Made by a program: the position numbers and the translations under genes
Assembly: GCF_000167355.1 (NCBI RefSeq)
Contig: NZ_AAEW02000003.1
Location: forward strand, 180,142-244,141
Source: Desulfuromonas acetoxidans DSM 684
Lineage (GTDB): Bacteria; Desulfobacterota; Desulfuromonadia; Desulfuromonadales; Desulfuromonadaceae
Direction: 5' to 3'
DNA length: 64,000 bases
In this document: piece by piece, positions 34,058 through 42,458 of the stretch
Layout of the letters: each line of letters opens with the position of its first letter
Numbering within the stretch: the stretch's first letter is position 1
Notes under the pieces: model-generated
What the model saw: only the letters and a program-made list of their open reading frames with translations
Database searches by the model: none
What the model was told of the DNA's origin: nothing

Positions 34058-34856
34058 CTGCCCCTCGCAATAGATTGAATTGCATCCCGTCATGCGCCAA
34101 AAAAACATTCGGCAGATCGCTCAAGCGCCCGTTCAGCTCCTCCACTGTCACCGGGTTGCCGTAATGAATCGCCAGATGTGTCAGGACGGTATTTTTTGCC
34201 CCGATGCTTTTGCCCAGTTCGATCGCCTCGGCTATGGACATATGGCTGTCAGGAAACCAGTTAGAATCACTGAAAGTCGCATCGCAAATGAGACAATCAA
34301 TTGCTTCAACCTGACGTTTGGTCACATCCGGCAAACCTGATGTATCAGGGAAATAGGCAAGTCTTGAGACGTCCGACTCAATCAGGAAACCGGCGGTCTC
34401 AATCCCATGGTTGGCAGGGAGCGCAGTGATCCCTACATCACCACGTTTGTATGTCTTTCCAAACTCCCATGGTTGGGGTACCAAAACATCGTGCAGATAG
34501 GGGAATGCCGCATGGAAACTGTCGACTGCGGACGGCGGCAAATAGAGAGGAATCGGTTCTTTGCGGTCGAGTTTGACGTAATATTCCATCTCACCGAGTC
34601 CACCGAAATGATCAAAGTGCCAATGGGTCAGAAAAATTCCATCGATTCCTTCAAGGTTCTCACGCACTAATTGCGCTCTGAGATCGGGAGAGGTATCAAT
34701 GAGATAATTCGCGTTCCCCGAGCGAAGCAAGGCTCCGCTACGCGTCCGGCAATAGCGAGAATTAGCACGTGCCTCGCGGCATCCACTGCAATCGCAGAAA
34801 AACGACGGAACGCCTGGTCCGGCACCTGAGCCTAGGATTTTGAATGAACTCCCCAT
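34035..34856 (-). CDS. metallo-beta-lactamase-fold hydrolase (PhnP/PqqB-like)
   Basis: 273 aa. LGSGAGPGVPSFFCDCSGC at the N-terminus is the PhnP/PqqB-type opening with Cys residues that bind a structural zinc. THWHFDHFGGL gives the HxHxDH di-metal motif, and further ligand histidines lie in NHGIETAG and the 'LTHL' segment near 245. Family members hydrolyse phosphodiesters or are chaperones of cofactor assembly. In the coupled GNAT-MBL-flavin reductase-moaA block a role with a pterin or cofactor intermediate is possible. Start at 34856 (GAGG upstream). Confidence 0.82.
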   Translation of the reverse strand: MGSSFKILGSGAGPGVPSFFCDCSGCREARANSRYCRTRSGALLRSGNANYLIDTSPDLRAQLVRENLEGIDGIFLTHWHFDHFGGLGEMEYYVKLDRKEPIPLYLPPSAVDSFHAAFPYLHDVLVPQPWEFGKTYKRGDVGITALPANHGIETAGFLIESDVSRLAYFPDTSGLPDVTKRQVEAIDCLICDATFSDSNWFPDSHMSIAEAIELGKSIGAKNTVLTHLAIHYGNPVTVEELNGRLSDLPNVFLAHDGMQFNLLRGADEDFTRK

Positions 34857-34893
34857 AGCTTCCTCAATTGGTTCTCTCATTGAAAGACCAGCG

Positions 34894-35358
34894 TCACTGT
34901 CCCTGGTAAACCATTGCTGCCGATCCACATTGAAGGACATCGGGACAGACGTCACATTGACGATTAAAAGGCTCCCTCAGTTGATCGAAAGCACAATCAA
35001 TCAAACCGTTTTTCAGATAAAACCCCCGGCTGCATCCCCTTGAGACCGTGGTCACACGGTAGTTCTGCTGAGGTTCACCAACAGCATCACGACAATACTT
35101 CCAAGGATTCTCCAACATCGGTTGCAGCAATTTTTTCCCAAGACCACAGCTACGACCATCAACCTGCACAACAATCGTCAGTAAATGAAAAAGGTTGATG
35201 TCCAGTTGGTAGAGCAGACCACCACCGTAAATTGCCGCGTGATCTTTCAAAATAACGTGATCTTCGATAGCACCGACCACGGCCATATCACTCGCGGAAA
35301 AAATACTGCTCAGTACGTCTTCCTCAGCAGCAGTTGCGAATTCGATTTGATATGGCAT
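34894..35358 (-). CDS. GNAT-like acetyltransferase with C-terminal Cys cluster
   Basis: 154 aa. FHLLTIVVQVDGRSCGLGKKLLQPML (about 58-83) has the acetyl-CoA-binding pattern 'V.P..RG.G.G..LL' of GNAT proteins. The last 25 residues add CDVCPDVLQCG, a likely zinc or cluster site not part of standard GNATs. First gene of the leftward moaA cluster, with GGAGGG seven bases before its ATG, about 120 bp after a good leftward sigma54 promoter. Arsenic-linked GNATs (ArsN) exist but the resemblance is not specific enough to claim that. Confidence 0.65.
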   Translation of the reverse strand: MPYQIEFATAAEEDVLSSIFSASDMAVVGAIEDHVILKDHAAIYGGGLLYQLDINLFHLLTIVVQVDGRSCGLGKKLLQPMLENPWKYCRDAVGEPQQNYRVTTVSRGCSRGFYLKNGLIDCAFDQLREPFNRQCDVCPDVLQCGSAAMVYQGQ

Positions 35359-35489
35359 TTAGACCCTCCGATCGTTTCATTCGGCTTTTCATTGTTCACA
35401 AACAGGCTCTAACTAACTAAAAACAAAAGAGAACTTACAGAGAACATCCTGTTGCCAATAGATTTTCTCTTCCTGGTTTGACTGATGTG

Positions 35490-35505
35490 AGCAATAAAGG
35501 TGCCA
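35490..35505 (-). promoter_or_regulatory. sigma54 promoter of the GNAT-moaA cluster
   Basis: Read leftward: TGGCACC-TTTA-TTGCT, GG-N10-GC exact and six of seven -24 bases matching TGGCACG. The predicted start near 35478 leaves about 120 nt before the GNAT gene. The dyads at 35607-35650 lie 100-160 bp upstream. Confidence 0.78.
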
Positions 35506-35606
35506 CCCTCTTGATATTTTTATTAAGTGTGCGTTTTCTTAACACTCTGGCTCAAAAAGGAGACATGACTGATCCATTTTGAACGATCATTCAACAGGGA
35601 AGCTTT

Positions 35607-35650
35607 GTTTTATTTTGAGATTGGTCGAACGTCTCGTGTCATTTTGAAAC
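35607..35650. promoter_or_regulatory. enhancer-like dyads, copies 3b and 3
   Basis: GTGTCATTTTGAAAC at 35636-35650 is a perfect match to GTnTCA-WWW-TGAnAC; GTTTTATTTTGAGAT at 35607-35621 has two departures. They lie between the divergent promoters of the moaA cluster and the sigma54 activator gene and could serve both, as expected for an activator that also controls its own synthesis. Confidence 0.55.
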
Positions 35651-35921
35651 GAACGTTCAGAAAGAAATAATCAAAGAAATAGAAGTGTTTTATTGATAAA
35701 AATTAAGACCGAAACCCCCACCCTTCCTGTCTAAAGTGAGATAAAGTAGAAACATCAGCGATACCACTTAAGGCACATTTTTCACTTTTTCACATAGGCA
35801 GCTCCCACATGAGTAGCAGCTATTTCGCAGACAACTGATTCATTAGTAAGTTACCGATATATAAAAACAAAAAGGTTTTACTTCGATTAATAGAAACGTG
35901 GTGATTGGAAGGTGCAACTGC

Positions 35922-35937
35922 CGGTACAAACTTTGCA
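35922..35937 (+). promoter_or_regulatory. candidate sigma54 promoter of the activator gene
   Basis: CGGTACA-AACT-TTGCA: GG-N10-GC with an intact -12 element, but the -24 block departs from consensus at three positions. The predicted start is near 35949, 42 nt before the activator gene; it would give positive autoregulation. Confidence 0.4.
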
Positions 35938-35990
35938 TGTTTAATCTCTACGCTTTTACTTAACATCCTCAGTTCAAAGGAGAACGGTCC

Positions 35991-38144
35991 ATGTCGTTGC
36001 GAGAACAGATTACAGAGGTTTTAGGCACTCAGATCCTTTTTGCAAACGCCGAGAAAGATAAGCTGACCAAAAAGCGATGGCAGGAGATTCTTCGCTGCAA
36101 AGAAGAGTTCTTAAAAAACCCCTCAGCCGATCCCAGCGACTACCCATGCATGGACAAAGATGTCGCCGCATCCTGGATGCGCTCCCGCAAAATGGGGGTC
36201 AACCCTCATAAGGTTGTGACCATCCCCAACGAAGACCAGCTCACCAAGCTTCGCGAACAACACCAGCAACTCATAGAGATCACCTCTGAACAGGTCAAAC
36301 CATGTAAAGAGCAAATGGTGGCCTGTGGTTACATGTTTTACTTATTCGATAAGTCCGGAATGATTCTGTGTCATGAGGGAGTCTGGGCTGACGACAAAGT
36401 TGGCGAGTGCGGCTCGCGAATCGGCATCTTGGCTGACGAGGAATCAGAAGGAACAACCGCTCACGGTCTCTGCTTTCACTTGAAACGTCCTGTCCAACTG
36501 ATTGGACCGGAGAACTACTGTGTTCCCCTGCAAAACCGGATTGCCTCGGCCGCACCGATCATGGGAGAGGATGGCGAAGTGAAGGCTGCCATCGTTGTCC
36601 TTAGTCCGCCGCTGGTCGAAGACTTGGAAGACGACAAGATTAACCACCTGTACATGCACACGCTCGGCCTGATCTCGTCATTGGCAACCTCGATCGAGAC
36701 AAAAATCAAGTTGGTGAACCACACCGAATGTTTGGAAAAATCGCTTGAGGACGCTACAAAACTCAATGAAGAGCTGAAAAAAGCCAAAGACAACATGGCA
36801 AGTGCCCACGAAAGCCTCACCGCCTCCTTTGCTTTTATCGATGAGGGGATGATTGCCGTCGATAATAAAGGCAAAATCCGTCAGATCAACAACGAGGCCA
36901 TGCGCATTTTCAGAGCCCATCCCGAAGAGATCGGCAATCGAAATCTCAACGAGTTCCTCAGTGCGGAATCTTCCATCATGCACCGTGCGAATAAAGGGGA
37001 AAGCTTTACCGTTGATGAGTGTGTCAAGGTCGGCACCAACAAAGCCAGACCCTACAGAATCTCGGTGCGCCCGATTCTGAATCAATACACCAAGAAACTC
37101 GATGTCGTCATTCTCAAGCTTATCAGCTGTGAAAAACTCAACAATGCACAAAGCAACCGCTCAGGGAGATCCGCAACATACCAGATTGAAGATATCCTCG
37201 GCGAAAGCGTGGCGATTAAATCAACCATTGCCCAGGCCAGCCGCTTTGCCGCATCACCGGAGAACATCCTGCTGATTGGCGAGAGTGGTACCGGAAAAGA
37301 GTTGTTCGCCCATTCAATTCATAATATCTACCGTCCGAACGGCCCTTTCATGGCCGTCAACTGTGCCGCCTTACCGCGGGAACTTGTCGGCAGTGAACTG
37401 TTCGGCTACGAGGGCGGCAGCTTCACCGGTGCCGAACGCTGTGGCAAACCGGGCAAGATCGAACTGGCCGACGGCGGCACCCTGTTCCTTGACGAAATCG
37501 GCGATATGCCCTTAGAACATCAAGCGATCTTATTGCGCAGTCTGCAGGATAAACGGGTAATGCGCATCGGTGGCAACCGCTACAAAGAAGTCGACTTCCG
37601 ACTGGTTGCAGCAACAAACAAGGATTTGCAGCAGATGGTCGAGGAGAAAACCTTCCGTGAAGACCTCTATTACCGCATTTCAGTTCTCGGAATATTTATT
37701 CCGCCACTTAGAGAGCGGGGCAAAGATATCTCATTATTGAGCCGGTTGTTCATTCGCAATTACTGCCAACGCATGGGCTGGCAGGAGCCACAACTTAGCC
37801 CTGAGGCAGAAAAGGTCATCAATCAGTACAAATGGCCGGGGAACGTTCGGCAACTGCAGAACGCGATCCATCACGCCATTAATACGGCCAACGATAACGT
37901 GATTGAGCCATCCAACCTGCCCGGTTACGTCCTGGACGATACGACATCGCCCAGCTCGACGGGGCTTCCCAGATTTGCCGGGGCCGGCGACCACAACCTC
38001 TGCATCAAAACAATTGAAAAAGAAGCGATTGAAGCCGCTCTGCTACGCGCCAACAACTGTATCCCGACGGCTGCGGAAATCGTTGGACTGAGTCGGTCGA
38101 CTCTCTATCGCAAACTGAAGGATTACAATATTTCGGTCAACTGA
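35991..38144 (+). CDS. sigma54-dependent activator, GAF-PAS-AAA+-Fis (AcoR-like)
   Basis: 717 aa. An N-terminal GAF-like sensor region (about 55-235) contains several cysteines (C53, C105, C112, C127, C140, C161, C177). A coiled-coil linker (245-275), a PAS domain (about 275-380), the AAA+ ATPase (about 397-630) and a Fis-type helix-turn-helix at the C-terminus (690-715) follow. Walker A is GESGTGKE (430-437) and Walker B TLFLDEIG. The sigma54-contact loop reads GSFTGA (476-481) instead of GAFTGA; the Ser is tolerated in some activators. It is most like AcoR/DhaR-type regulators that sense small molecules through GAF. It is followed by a molybdoenzyme operon with a sigma54 promoter. AAAGGAG precedes the ATG. 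Confidence 0.92.
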   Translation: MSLREQITEVLGTQILFANAEKDKLTKKRWQEILRCKEEFLKNPSADPSDYPCMDKDVAASWMRSRKMGVNPHKVVTIPNEDQLTKLREQHQQLIEITSEQVKPCKEQMVACGYMFYLFDKSGMILCHEGVWADDKVGECGSRIGILADEESEGTTAHGLCFHLKRPVQLIGPENYCVPLQNRIASAAPIMGEDGEVKAAIVVLSPPLVEDLEDDKINHLYMHTLGLISSLATSIETKIKLVNHTECLEKSLEDATKLNEELKKAKDNMASAHESLTASFAFIDEGMIAVDNKGKIRQINNEAMRIFRAHPEEIGNRNLNEFLSAESSIMHRANKGESFTVDECVKVGTNKARPYRISVRPILNQYTKKLDVVILKLISCEKLNNAQSNRSGRSATYQIEDILGESVAIKSTIAQASRFAASPENILLIGESGTGKELFAHSIHNIYRPNGPFMAVNCAALPRELVGSELFGYEGGSFTGAERCGKPGKIELADGGTLFLDEIGDMPLEHQAILLRSLQDKRVMRIGGNRYKEVDFRLVAATNKDLQQMVEEKTFREDLYYRISVLGIFIPPLRERGKDISLLSRLFIRNYCQRMGWQEPQLSPEAEKVINQYKWPGNVRQLQNAIHHAINTANDNVIEPSNLPGYVLDDTTSPSSTGLPRFAGAGDHNLCIKTIEKEAIEAALLRANNCIPTAAEIVGLSRSTLYRKLKDYNISVN

Positions 38145-38189
38145 TCCACGACTTCCCCCCACTCGCCTCTTATTTGTCGTCAAATTTAT

Positions 38190-38222
38190 CCTCCTTGCGT
38201 TCAAGATAAAAACGCAAGGAGG
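38190..38222 (+). terminator. hairpin after the activator gene, probable terminator
   Basis: Perfect 12-bp stem CCTCCTTGCGTT (38190-38201) with AACGCAAGGAGG (38211-38222), 9-nt loop, 45 bp after the activator stop. It lacks a T-run but is stable and separates the activator from the molybdoenzyme operon. Confidence 0.5.
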
Positions 38223-38241
38223 AAAGTTTCCCTCCCTCCCG

Positions 38242-38256
38242 GTCTCAAAATGAAAC
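38242..38256. promoter_or_regulatory. enhancer-like dyad, copy 4 (GTCTCAAAATGAAAC)
   Basis: Perfect match to GTnTCA-WWW-TGAnAC, flanked by G and C that extend the symmetry. It lies 165 bp upstream of the -24 element of the sigma54 promoter at 38421, an ordinary enhancer distance. Confidence 0.6.
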
Positions 38257-38420
38257 CCCGTTCGCAGAAAAAGATTCTCATTACTAGAAAATCACTCCAG
38301 GTCAATTGTCCCATCCTCTGAAAGTACCCTCTTTCGCAAAAGCCATTTGCTGGATTTTCCCGGTGTTTGCAACGAGTTAGTACATCTGCTGTCAAATCCT
38401 CACAACAAGAAGACAGGCTT

Positions 38421-38436
38421 TGGCTTGCAAGTTGCA
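38421..38436 (+). promoter_or_regulatory. sigma54 promoter of the molybdoenzyme operon
   Basis: TGGCTTG-CAAG-TTGCA: GG-N10-GC exact with an intact TTGCA. The predicted start near 38448 leaves a leader of about 140 nt before the ATG at 38590. Confidence 0.75.
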
Positions 38437-38589
38437 AAAAAAGAGGTTCAAGCGTCATCAGGCGCATCATAAGTTTTGTGATCGATCGCCCAAAGCCTTG
38501 AAATGATTCGTTTGCTGAGCATTAACACTGTCACGGACTGCTTAGTCAATATGAAGAAACGTTCGAGCGAGAGCCATGAGAGAGGAGCT

Positions 38590-40842
38590 ATGATAGGAAA
38601 CGTTGATTTAACTCAAGAAGGGGTAGAAGTAAAAAAGTCGGCCTGTTACTTCTGCCATCAGAATTGCGGTGTGCTTGCCTATGTGAAGGACGATAAAGTC
38701 CTGGCCATCGAAGGCGACCCCGAGTTCCCGACCAACCAGGGCGGCCTGTGCTGCCGCGGCAATATTGCCCTCAAACATCTGGACCATCCTGATCGCGTCA
38801 ACTACCCGCTCAAACGGGTTGGTAAGCGCGGTGAAGGCAAGTGGGAGCAAATTCCATGGGACCAGGCCATCAAAGAGATTGCCGCCAAGCTTTCGGACAT
38901 CCGCGACAAGTTTGGTGCCGAAGCTGTCGCCACAGCAGGCGGTACGCAACGGACCGATGACTGGGCCCGCCGCCGCTTTATGAACCTGTTCGGCAGCCCG
39001 AACGGTTTCCATAATGCCCACCTGTGCTGGATTCCGACCTTTATGGTGGAGACCGCGATCTACGGTTGGTGCCCCTTCGACCTCGACATCGGCGCGAGTA
39101 AATGTATCGTACTGTGGGGCCAGAACCCTGGCGCCTCTGGGATGCCGGAAGCCCATCACATTGCCGATTTGCAAGCCAAAGGCATGAAGGTGATCGTGAT
39201 CGACCCACGCTTTACCGAATCCGCATCAAAGGCCGACCTCTGGCTGCCACTGCGCCCCGGTTCCGACCTGGCTCTGGCTCTGTCCTGGATTCACGTCATC
39301 ATCTACGAAGGCCTGATGGATCAGGACTTTGTCATGGAATACACCGAAGGGTTCAACGAACTGGCTGAGCATGTCGTCGACTTCTCACCGGAATGGGCCG
39401 CAGAACGGACCTGGCTGACGCCGGAACAAATTCGCGCCGGTGCCCACATGTACGCTATGAACAAGCCGGGCAACATCCAGTGGGGTACTTCGGTCGACCA
39501 GATCGGCAAACCGGCCGGTGCCACCATGCATGCCCGCGCCATCCTGCGCGCCCTCACCGGCAACCTCGATTGCCCGGGTGCCGACCTGCTGACCGGCCCT
39601 TCGCAGGACTATCTGACCGATGAAGAACTCGAAGGCAACCAGTTTTTGTCGGATGAGCAGAAAGCAAAGCAGATCGGTTCCGACAAGTTCCCGATGGTCA
39701 CGTGGCCCGGCTACAGCAAAATTTGCGAGCTGACCAAGAAAACCTGGGGCAAGGTGCCGACCGCAGAGTGGATGTGTGAAGCGCATCCGCCATCCGTTTT
39801 CCGGGCCATCGCCAACAGCGATCCCTACCCGGTCAAGGCCCTGATGATTGCGGCAACCAACCCGCTGGCCTCTTATGGTGAAACCAGCGTCGTGCTCGAA
39901 GCGTTGCGCAAAGTCGACTTTATGGTCGCTTGCGACTACTGGATCACCCCGTCGGCAATGTTCGCTGACTACATTATGCCGATCGCCGGCGCACTGGAGC
40001 GGCCGATCATCACCAACAGCTACGGCTGTGCCGACTTCATGTTGACCGCGCAACGGGCCATCAAGCCAATGTATGAGCGTCGCAACGATTTCAACTTCTG
40101 GCGTGATCTCGGCATCGCTCTGGGCCAGGAAGAAAACTGGCCTTGGGAAACGGTTGAAGACGCCTACTACAGCGCCATCGAGCCGATCGGGCACCCGGTC
40201 AGCAACTTTGACGAGTTTGTTGAAAACGTCCGTTTCCACTTCCCTGAACGCGAATACTACAAGTACAAGCGCCAGGGTTTTGCGACACCTTCGGGTAAAG
40301 TCGAGCTCTACTCGTCAACCCTCAAAGAGCTGGGGCTGCCACCGCTGCCGGAATATGTCGGTCCTTCGGAAAACGAGATCGACAATCCTGAGTTGGCCGA
40401 GAAATTCCCACTGGTGCTGACAACCGGTGGCGGATTCATGCCGTTCCACCACTCGGAGCATTTCCAAATCAAGGATATGCGCTTCCTGCGTCATTCGCCT
40501 TTTATGGACATCAATCCCGCGACCGCCAAGGAACTGGGGATCGAAGATGGTGATTGGGTCTGGATTGAAACTGATCGTGGCCGGATGAAGCAACGGGCGA
40601 ACCTGACCGAAGCCATCCACCAGAAAGTGATCTACACACAACGCTGCTGGTGGTATCCGGAAAAAGACATGCGTGATATTGAGCTAGGCGGCGAACTCGG
40701 CGGCGCTCTGGAGTCGAACGGTAACGTTCTGACCTGCACAACTGATGACTATTGCGACCCCTATAGCGGCTCCTGGGCGAATCGCGGTTTGCTCTGCCGG
40801 GTCTACAAAGTAGAGGAAGCAGATTTGAAGGAGGTAATTTGA
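38590..40842 (+). CDS. molybdopterin oxidoreductase catalytic subunit, PsrA-like complex, cytoplasmic side
   Basis: 750 aa. C19, C22, C26 and C54 bind the N-terminal 4Fe-4S cluster (CYFCHQNC). The metal ligand is probably the cysteine in AHLCWIPTF (about 145-150). Other marks: VLWGQNPGAS, VIDPRFTESA, FATPSGKVELYS and a C-terminal dinucleotide-binding domain. There is no Tat signal ahead of the cluster, so the subunit stays in the cytoplasm, unlike PsrA or PhsA. The first codon is ATG 38590 (AGGAG close by), not the frame start 29 codons upstream. It is followed 2 nt later by a four-cluster ferredoxin and then an NrfD-type anchor. Substrate unknown; the acetylene hydratase aspartate is absent (His follows the second cysteine). 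Confidence 0.88.
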   Translation: MIGNVDLTQEGVEVKKSACYFCHQNCGVLAYVKDDKVLAIEGDPEFPTNQGGLCCRGNIALKHLDHPDRVNYPLKRVGKRGEGKWEQIPWDQAIKEIAAKLSDIRDKFGAEAVATAGGTQRTDDWARRRFMNLFGSPNGFHNAHLCWIPTFMVETAIYGWCPFDLDIGASKCIVLWGQNPGASGMPEAHHIADLQAKGMKVIVIDPRFTESASKADLWLPLRPGSDLALALSWIHVIIYEGLMDQDFVMEYTEGFNELAEHVVDFSPEWAAERTWLTPEQIRAGAHMYAMNKPGNIQWGTSVDQIGKPAGATMHARAILRALTGNLDCPGADLLTGPSQDYLTDEELEGNQFLSDEQKAKQIGSDKFPMVTWPGYSKICELTKKTWGKVPTAEWMCEAHPPSVFRAIANSDPYPVKALMIAATNPLASYGETSVVLEALRKVDFMVACDYWITPSAMFADYIMPIAGALERPIITNSYGCADFMLTAQRAIKPMYERRNDFNFWRDLGIALGQEENWPWETVEDAYYSAIEPIGHPVSNFDEFVENVRFHFPEREYYKYKRQGFATPSGKVELYSSTLKELGLPPLPEYVGPSENEIDNPELAEKFPLVLTTGGGFMPFHHSEHFQIKDMRFLRHSPFMDINPATAKELGIEDGDWVWIETDRGRMKQRANLTEAIHQKVIYTQRCWWYPEKDMRDIELGGELGGALESNGNVLTCTTDDYCDPYSGSWANRGLLCRVYKVEEADLKEVI

Positions 40843-40843
40843 T

Positions 40844-41386
40844 ATGGCTCGCTATGCAATGGTGATGGACACCAGGAAATGCATCGGCTGTCATTCCTGT
40901 ACAGTCGCTTGCAAAGTTCGTAATGAACTCCCGACAGATATGATCTACAACCCGGTGACCACAGATGGTCCACACGGCAAATTTCCCAACCTGAGCATGC
41001 GCTTTTTGCCTTTGCTCTGCATGCACTGCGACAATTCTCCCTGTGTTGATGCCTGCCCGACCGGCGCTTCAATTCAGGCCGAAAACGGCATTGTCCACGT
41101 TGAGGATAAGAAATGTGTCGGCTGCCTGTCCTGTATCATGGCCTGCCCTTATGGCGCACGCTACCACAATCATGAGACCGGGGCCGTCAACAAGTGTAAT
41201 TTCTGCCTTGATCGGGTTGAAGAAGGTCTATTCCCACACTGCGTCGAAACATGTCACCAAAATGCCCGTATTTTCGGCGACTTGGATGACGAGAACAGTG
41301 AGGTCAGCAAGCTGATCAACGAGAATCCTTCGGTTCAGTTGCTGCCCGAACTGAACACCGACCCCTGTGTCTTTTACATCTACTGA
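40844..41386 (+). CDS. four-cluster ferredoxin subunit (DmsB/PsrB/NrfC-like)
   Basis: 180 aa. Electron-transfer subunit with four cysteine groups: CIGCHSCTVAC, CMHCDNSPCVDACP, CVGCLSCIMACP and CNFCLDRV...CVETC, each completing a 4Fe-4S cluster in the DmsB interleaved pattern. There is no Tat signal of its own. AAGGAGG precedes the ATG at 8 nt, and it follows the catalytic gene directly. It would carry electrons between the catalytic subunit and the membrane anchor. Confidence 0.93.
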   Translation: MARYAMVMDTRKCIGCHSCTVACKVRNELPTDMIYNPVTTDGPHGKFPNLSMRFLPLLCMHCDNSPCVDACPTGASIQAENGIVHVEDKKCVGCLSCIMACPYGARYHNHETGAVNKCNFCLDRVEEGLFPHCVETCHQNARIFGDLDDENSEVSKLINENPSVQLLPELNTDPCVFYIY

Positions 41387-41402
41387 TGGAGGAGTTGAAC
41401 AA

Positions 41403-42326
41403 ATGAGCGAAAAACATCAAGCCTGGGGTTGGATGCTGGCGGTCGATTTCTTCTTCGCCGGTATGGGCGGTGCCATGCTGGTCATCGCCGCGATCATCGA
41501 CCTCTTTATTGCACCGAATCAGGTTTCTTTACTGGGAAATATTCTTGGCCCGCTGTGTATGTGCGTCGGCTGCGGTTTCCTGATCCTTGAACTGGGACGT
41601 CCCATGCAGGCATGGCGCGTGTTCATGAATCCTAAGGCGATTCTTACTTTTGGCGCCTGGACCATGACTATTGCCATCATTTCCGGCTTCGCCTATGCCT
41701 CTTTCGGCATCAAGAGCAGCCTGATCTTCTGGAATGAAGGGGACTTCTTACGTCACCTGCTGGCACTGGTCAACATAGTCACCGGTTTAGTTGTCGCCAC
41801 CTATCCAGGTGTGTTGCTGGGACGCCACAAAGGCCGCCCTTTCTGGGTTGGTCCGGGAGTTATGGGATTGTTCCTGCTGTCCTCCATGGTCACAGGTCTG
41901 GCCCTGCATTGCCTGTGTGCAATTGTTGTCCCAGTTGAAGGTTCTGTCCTGAGCAGCCTGCCGAAAGTTATTGCAGCGCTGCTACTGGTACAGGCCCTGA
42001 TGTGGGTGGGATACCTGTGGATCAAAGCCAGTGGAACCACTGCTGCTGAAAGCGCCAGCGCAAAACGCTGGATCAACGGTGACCTGGCAAAAGGATTCAA
42101 AATATACTTCATGCTGATCGGCACGGTGGTACCGATGATTCTGTTCCTGACTCCGATAGCATTCTTTCATGGCCTTGCAGCTTTAATGGTTCTGTTCGGC
42201 GGCGTCATGATGCGTATCCAGATCGTTACCAGCGGTAAAGATCGAACCTTCCTGCCCGGCGAGTTGCAGTATCGTTCCCGCTTGCCAAAGGGAGACGAAA
42301 AGTTCCTCAAAAAAGCGTGGATGTAA
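41403..42326 (+). CDS. NrfD/PsrC-like membrane anchor subunit
   Basis: 307 aa, eight to nine membrane helices. WMLAVDFFFAGMGGAMLVIAA at the N-terminus and LELGRPMQAWRVFMNPK (about 60-76) are NrfD/PsrC marks. It binds menaquinone-type quinones in this family and passes electrons to or from the ferredoxin subunit. The ATG at 41403 (GGAGGAG upstream) is chosen over the longer frame that overlaps the ferredoxin gene. With the two upstream genes it completes a membrane-bound complex whose catalytic subunit would face the cytoplasm. Confidence 0.9.
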   Translation: MSEKHQAWGWMLAVDFFFAGMGGAMLVIAAIIDLFIAPNQVSLLGNILGPLCMCVGCGFLILELGRPMQAWRVFMNPKAILTFGAWTMTIAIISGFAYASFGIKSSLIFWNEGDFLRHLLALVNIVTGLVVATYPGVLLGRHKGRPFWVGPGVMGLFLLSSMVTGLALHCLCAIVVPVEGSVLSSLPKVIAALLLVQALMWVGYLWIKASGTTAAESASAKRWINGDLAKGFKIYFMLIGTVVPMILFLTPIAFFHGLAALMVLFGGVMMRIQIVTSGKDRTFLPGELQYRSRLPKGDEKFLKKAWM

Positions 42327-42340
42327 CAGCGGACACAGTT

Positions 42341-42406
42341 GGGCACTGCCAAATCAGCACGATTACTCTGCCTCGGCCGTCACCGAAGCCGATTTCGGCA
42401 GTGCCC
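42341..42406 (+). terminator. structured intergenic hairpin after the anchor gene
   Basis: GGGCACTGCC (42341-42350) pairs with GGCAGTGCCC (42397-42406), and between them lie further dyads (CGGC.../GCCG). No clear T-run follows. It may partly separate expression of the three-subunit complex from the radical SAM gene that begins at 42459. Confidence 0.4.
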
Positions 42407-42458
42407 TGTTCCATAATAAATGCATAACGCTTCCAAATGCACAGAATTGAGGTTAAAG

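Larger units (their letters stand above)
35359..35990. other. 632-bp divergent regulatory region of the moaA cluster and the sigma54 activator
   Basis: AT-rich, no supported gene. It contains a leftward sigma54 promoter (35490-35505), the shared dyad in two copies (35607-35621 and 35636-35650), TetR-like palindromes TTGAACGATCATTCAA (35579-35594) and ACGAACGT (35650-35657), and a weaker rightward sigma54 candidate (35922-35937) before the activator gene. Confidence 0.65.

Noticed and set aside
34894..35358. ArsN-type arsinothricin acetyltransferase
   Set aside because: Only the general acetyl-CoA loop is recognisable, and the C-terminal Cys cluster is not an ArsN feature I know.
17747..40842. 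Acetylene hydratase identity for the molybdoenzymes at 17747 and 38590
   Set aside because: Overall resemblance is real, but the catalytic aspartate after the second cluster cysteine (CDxxC in acetylene hydratase) is serine and histidine here, and the Cys-Ile pair at the metal is Cys-Trp.
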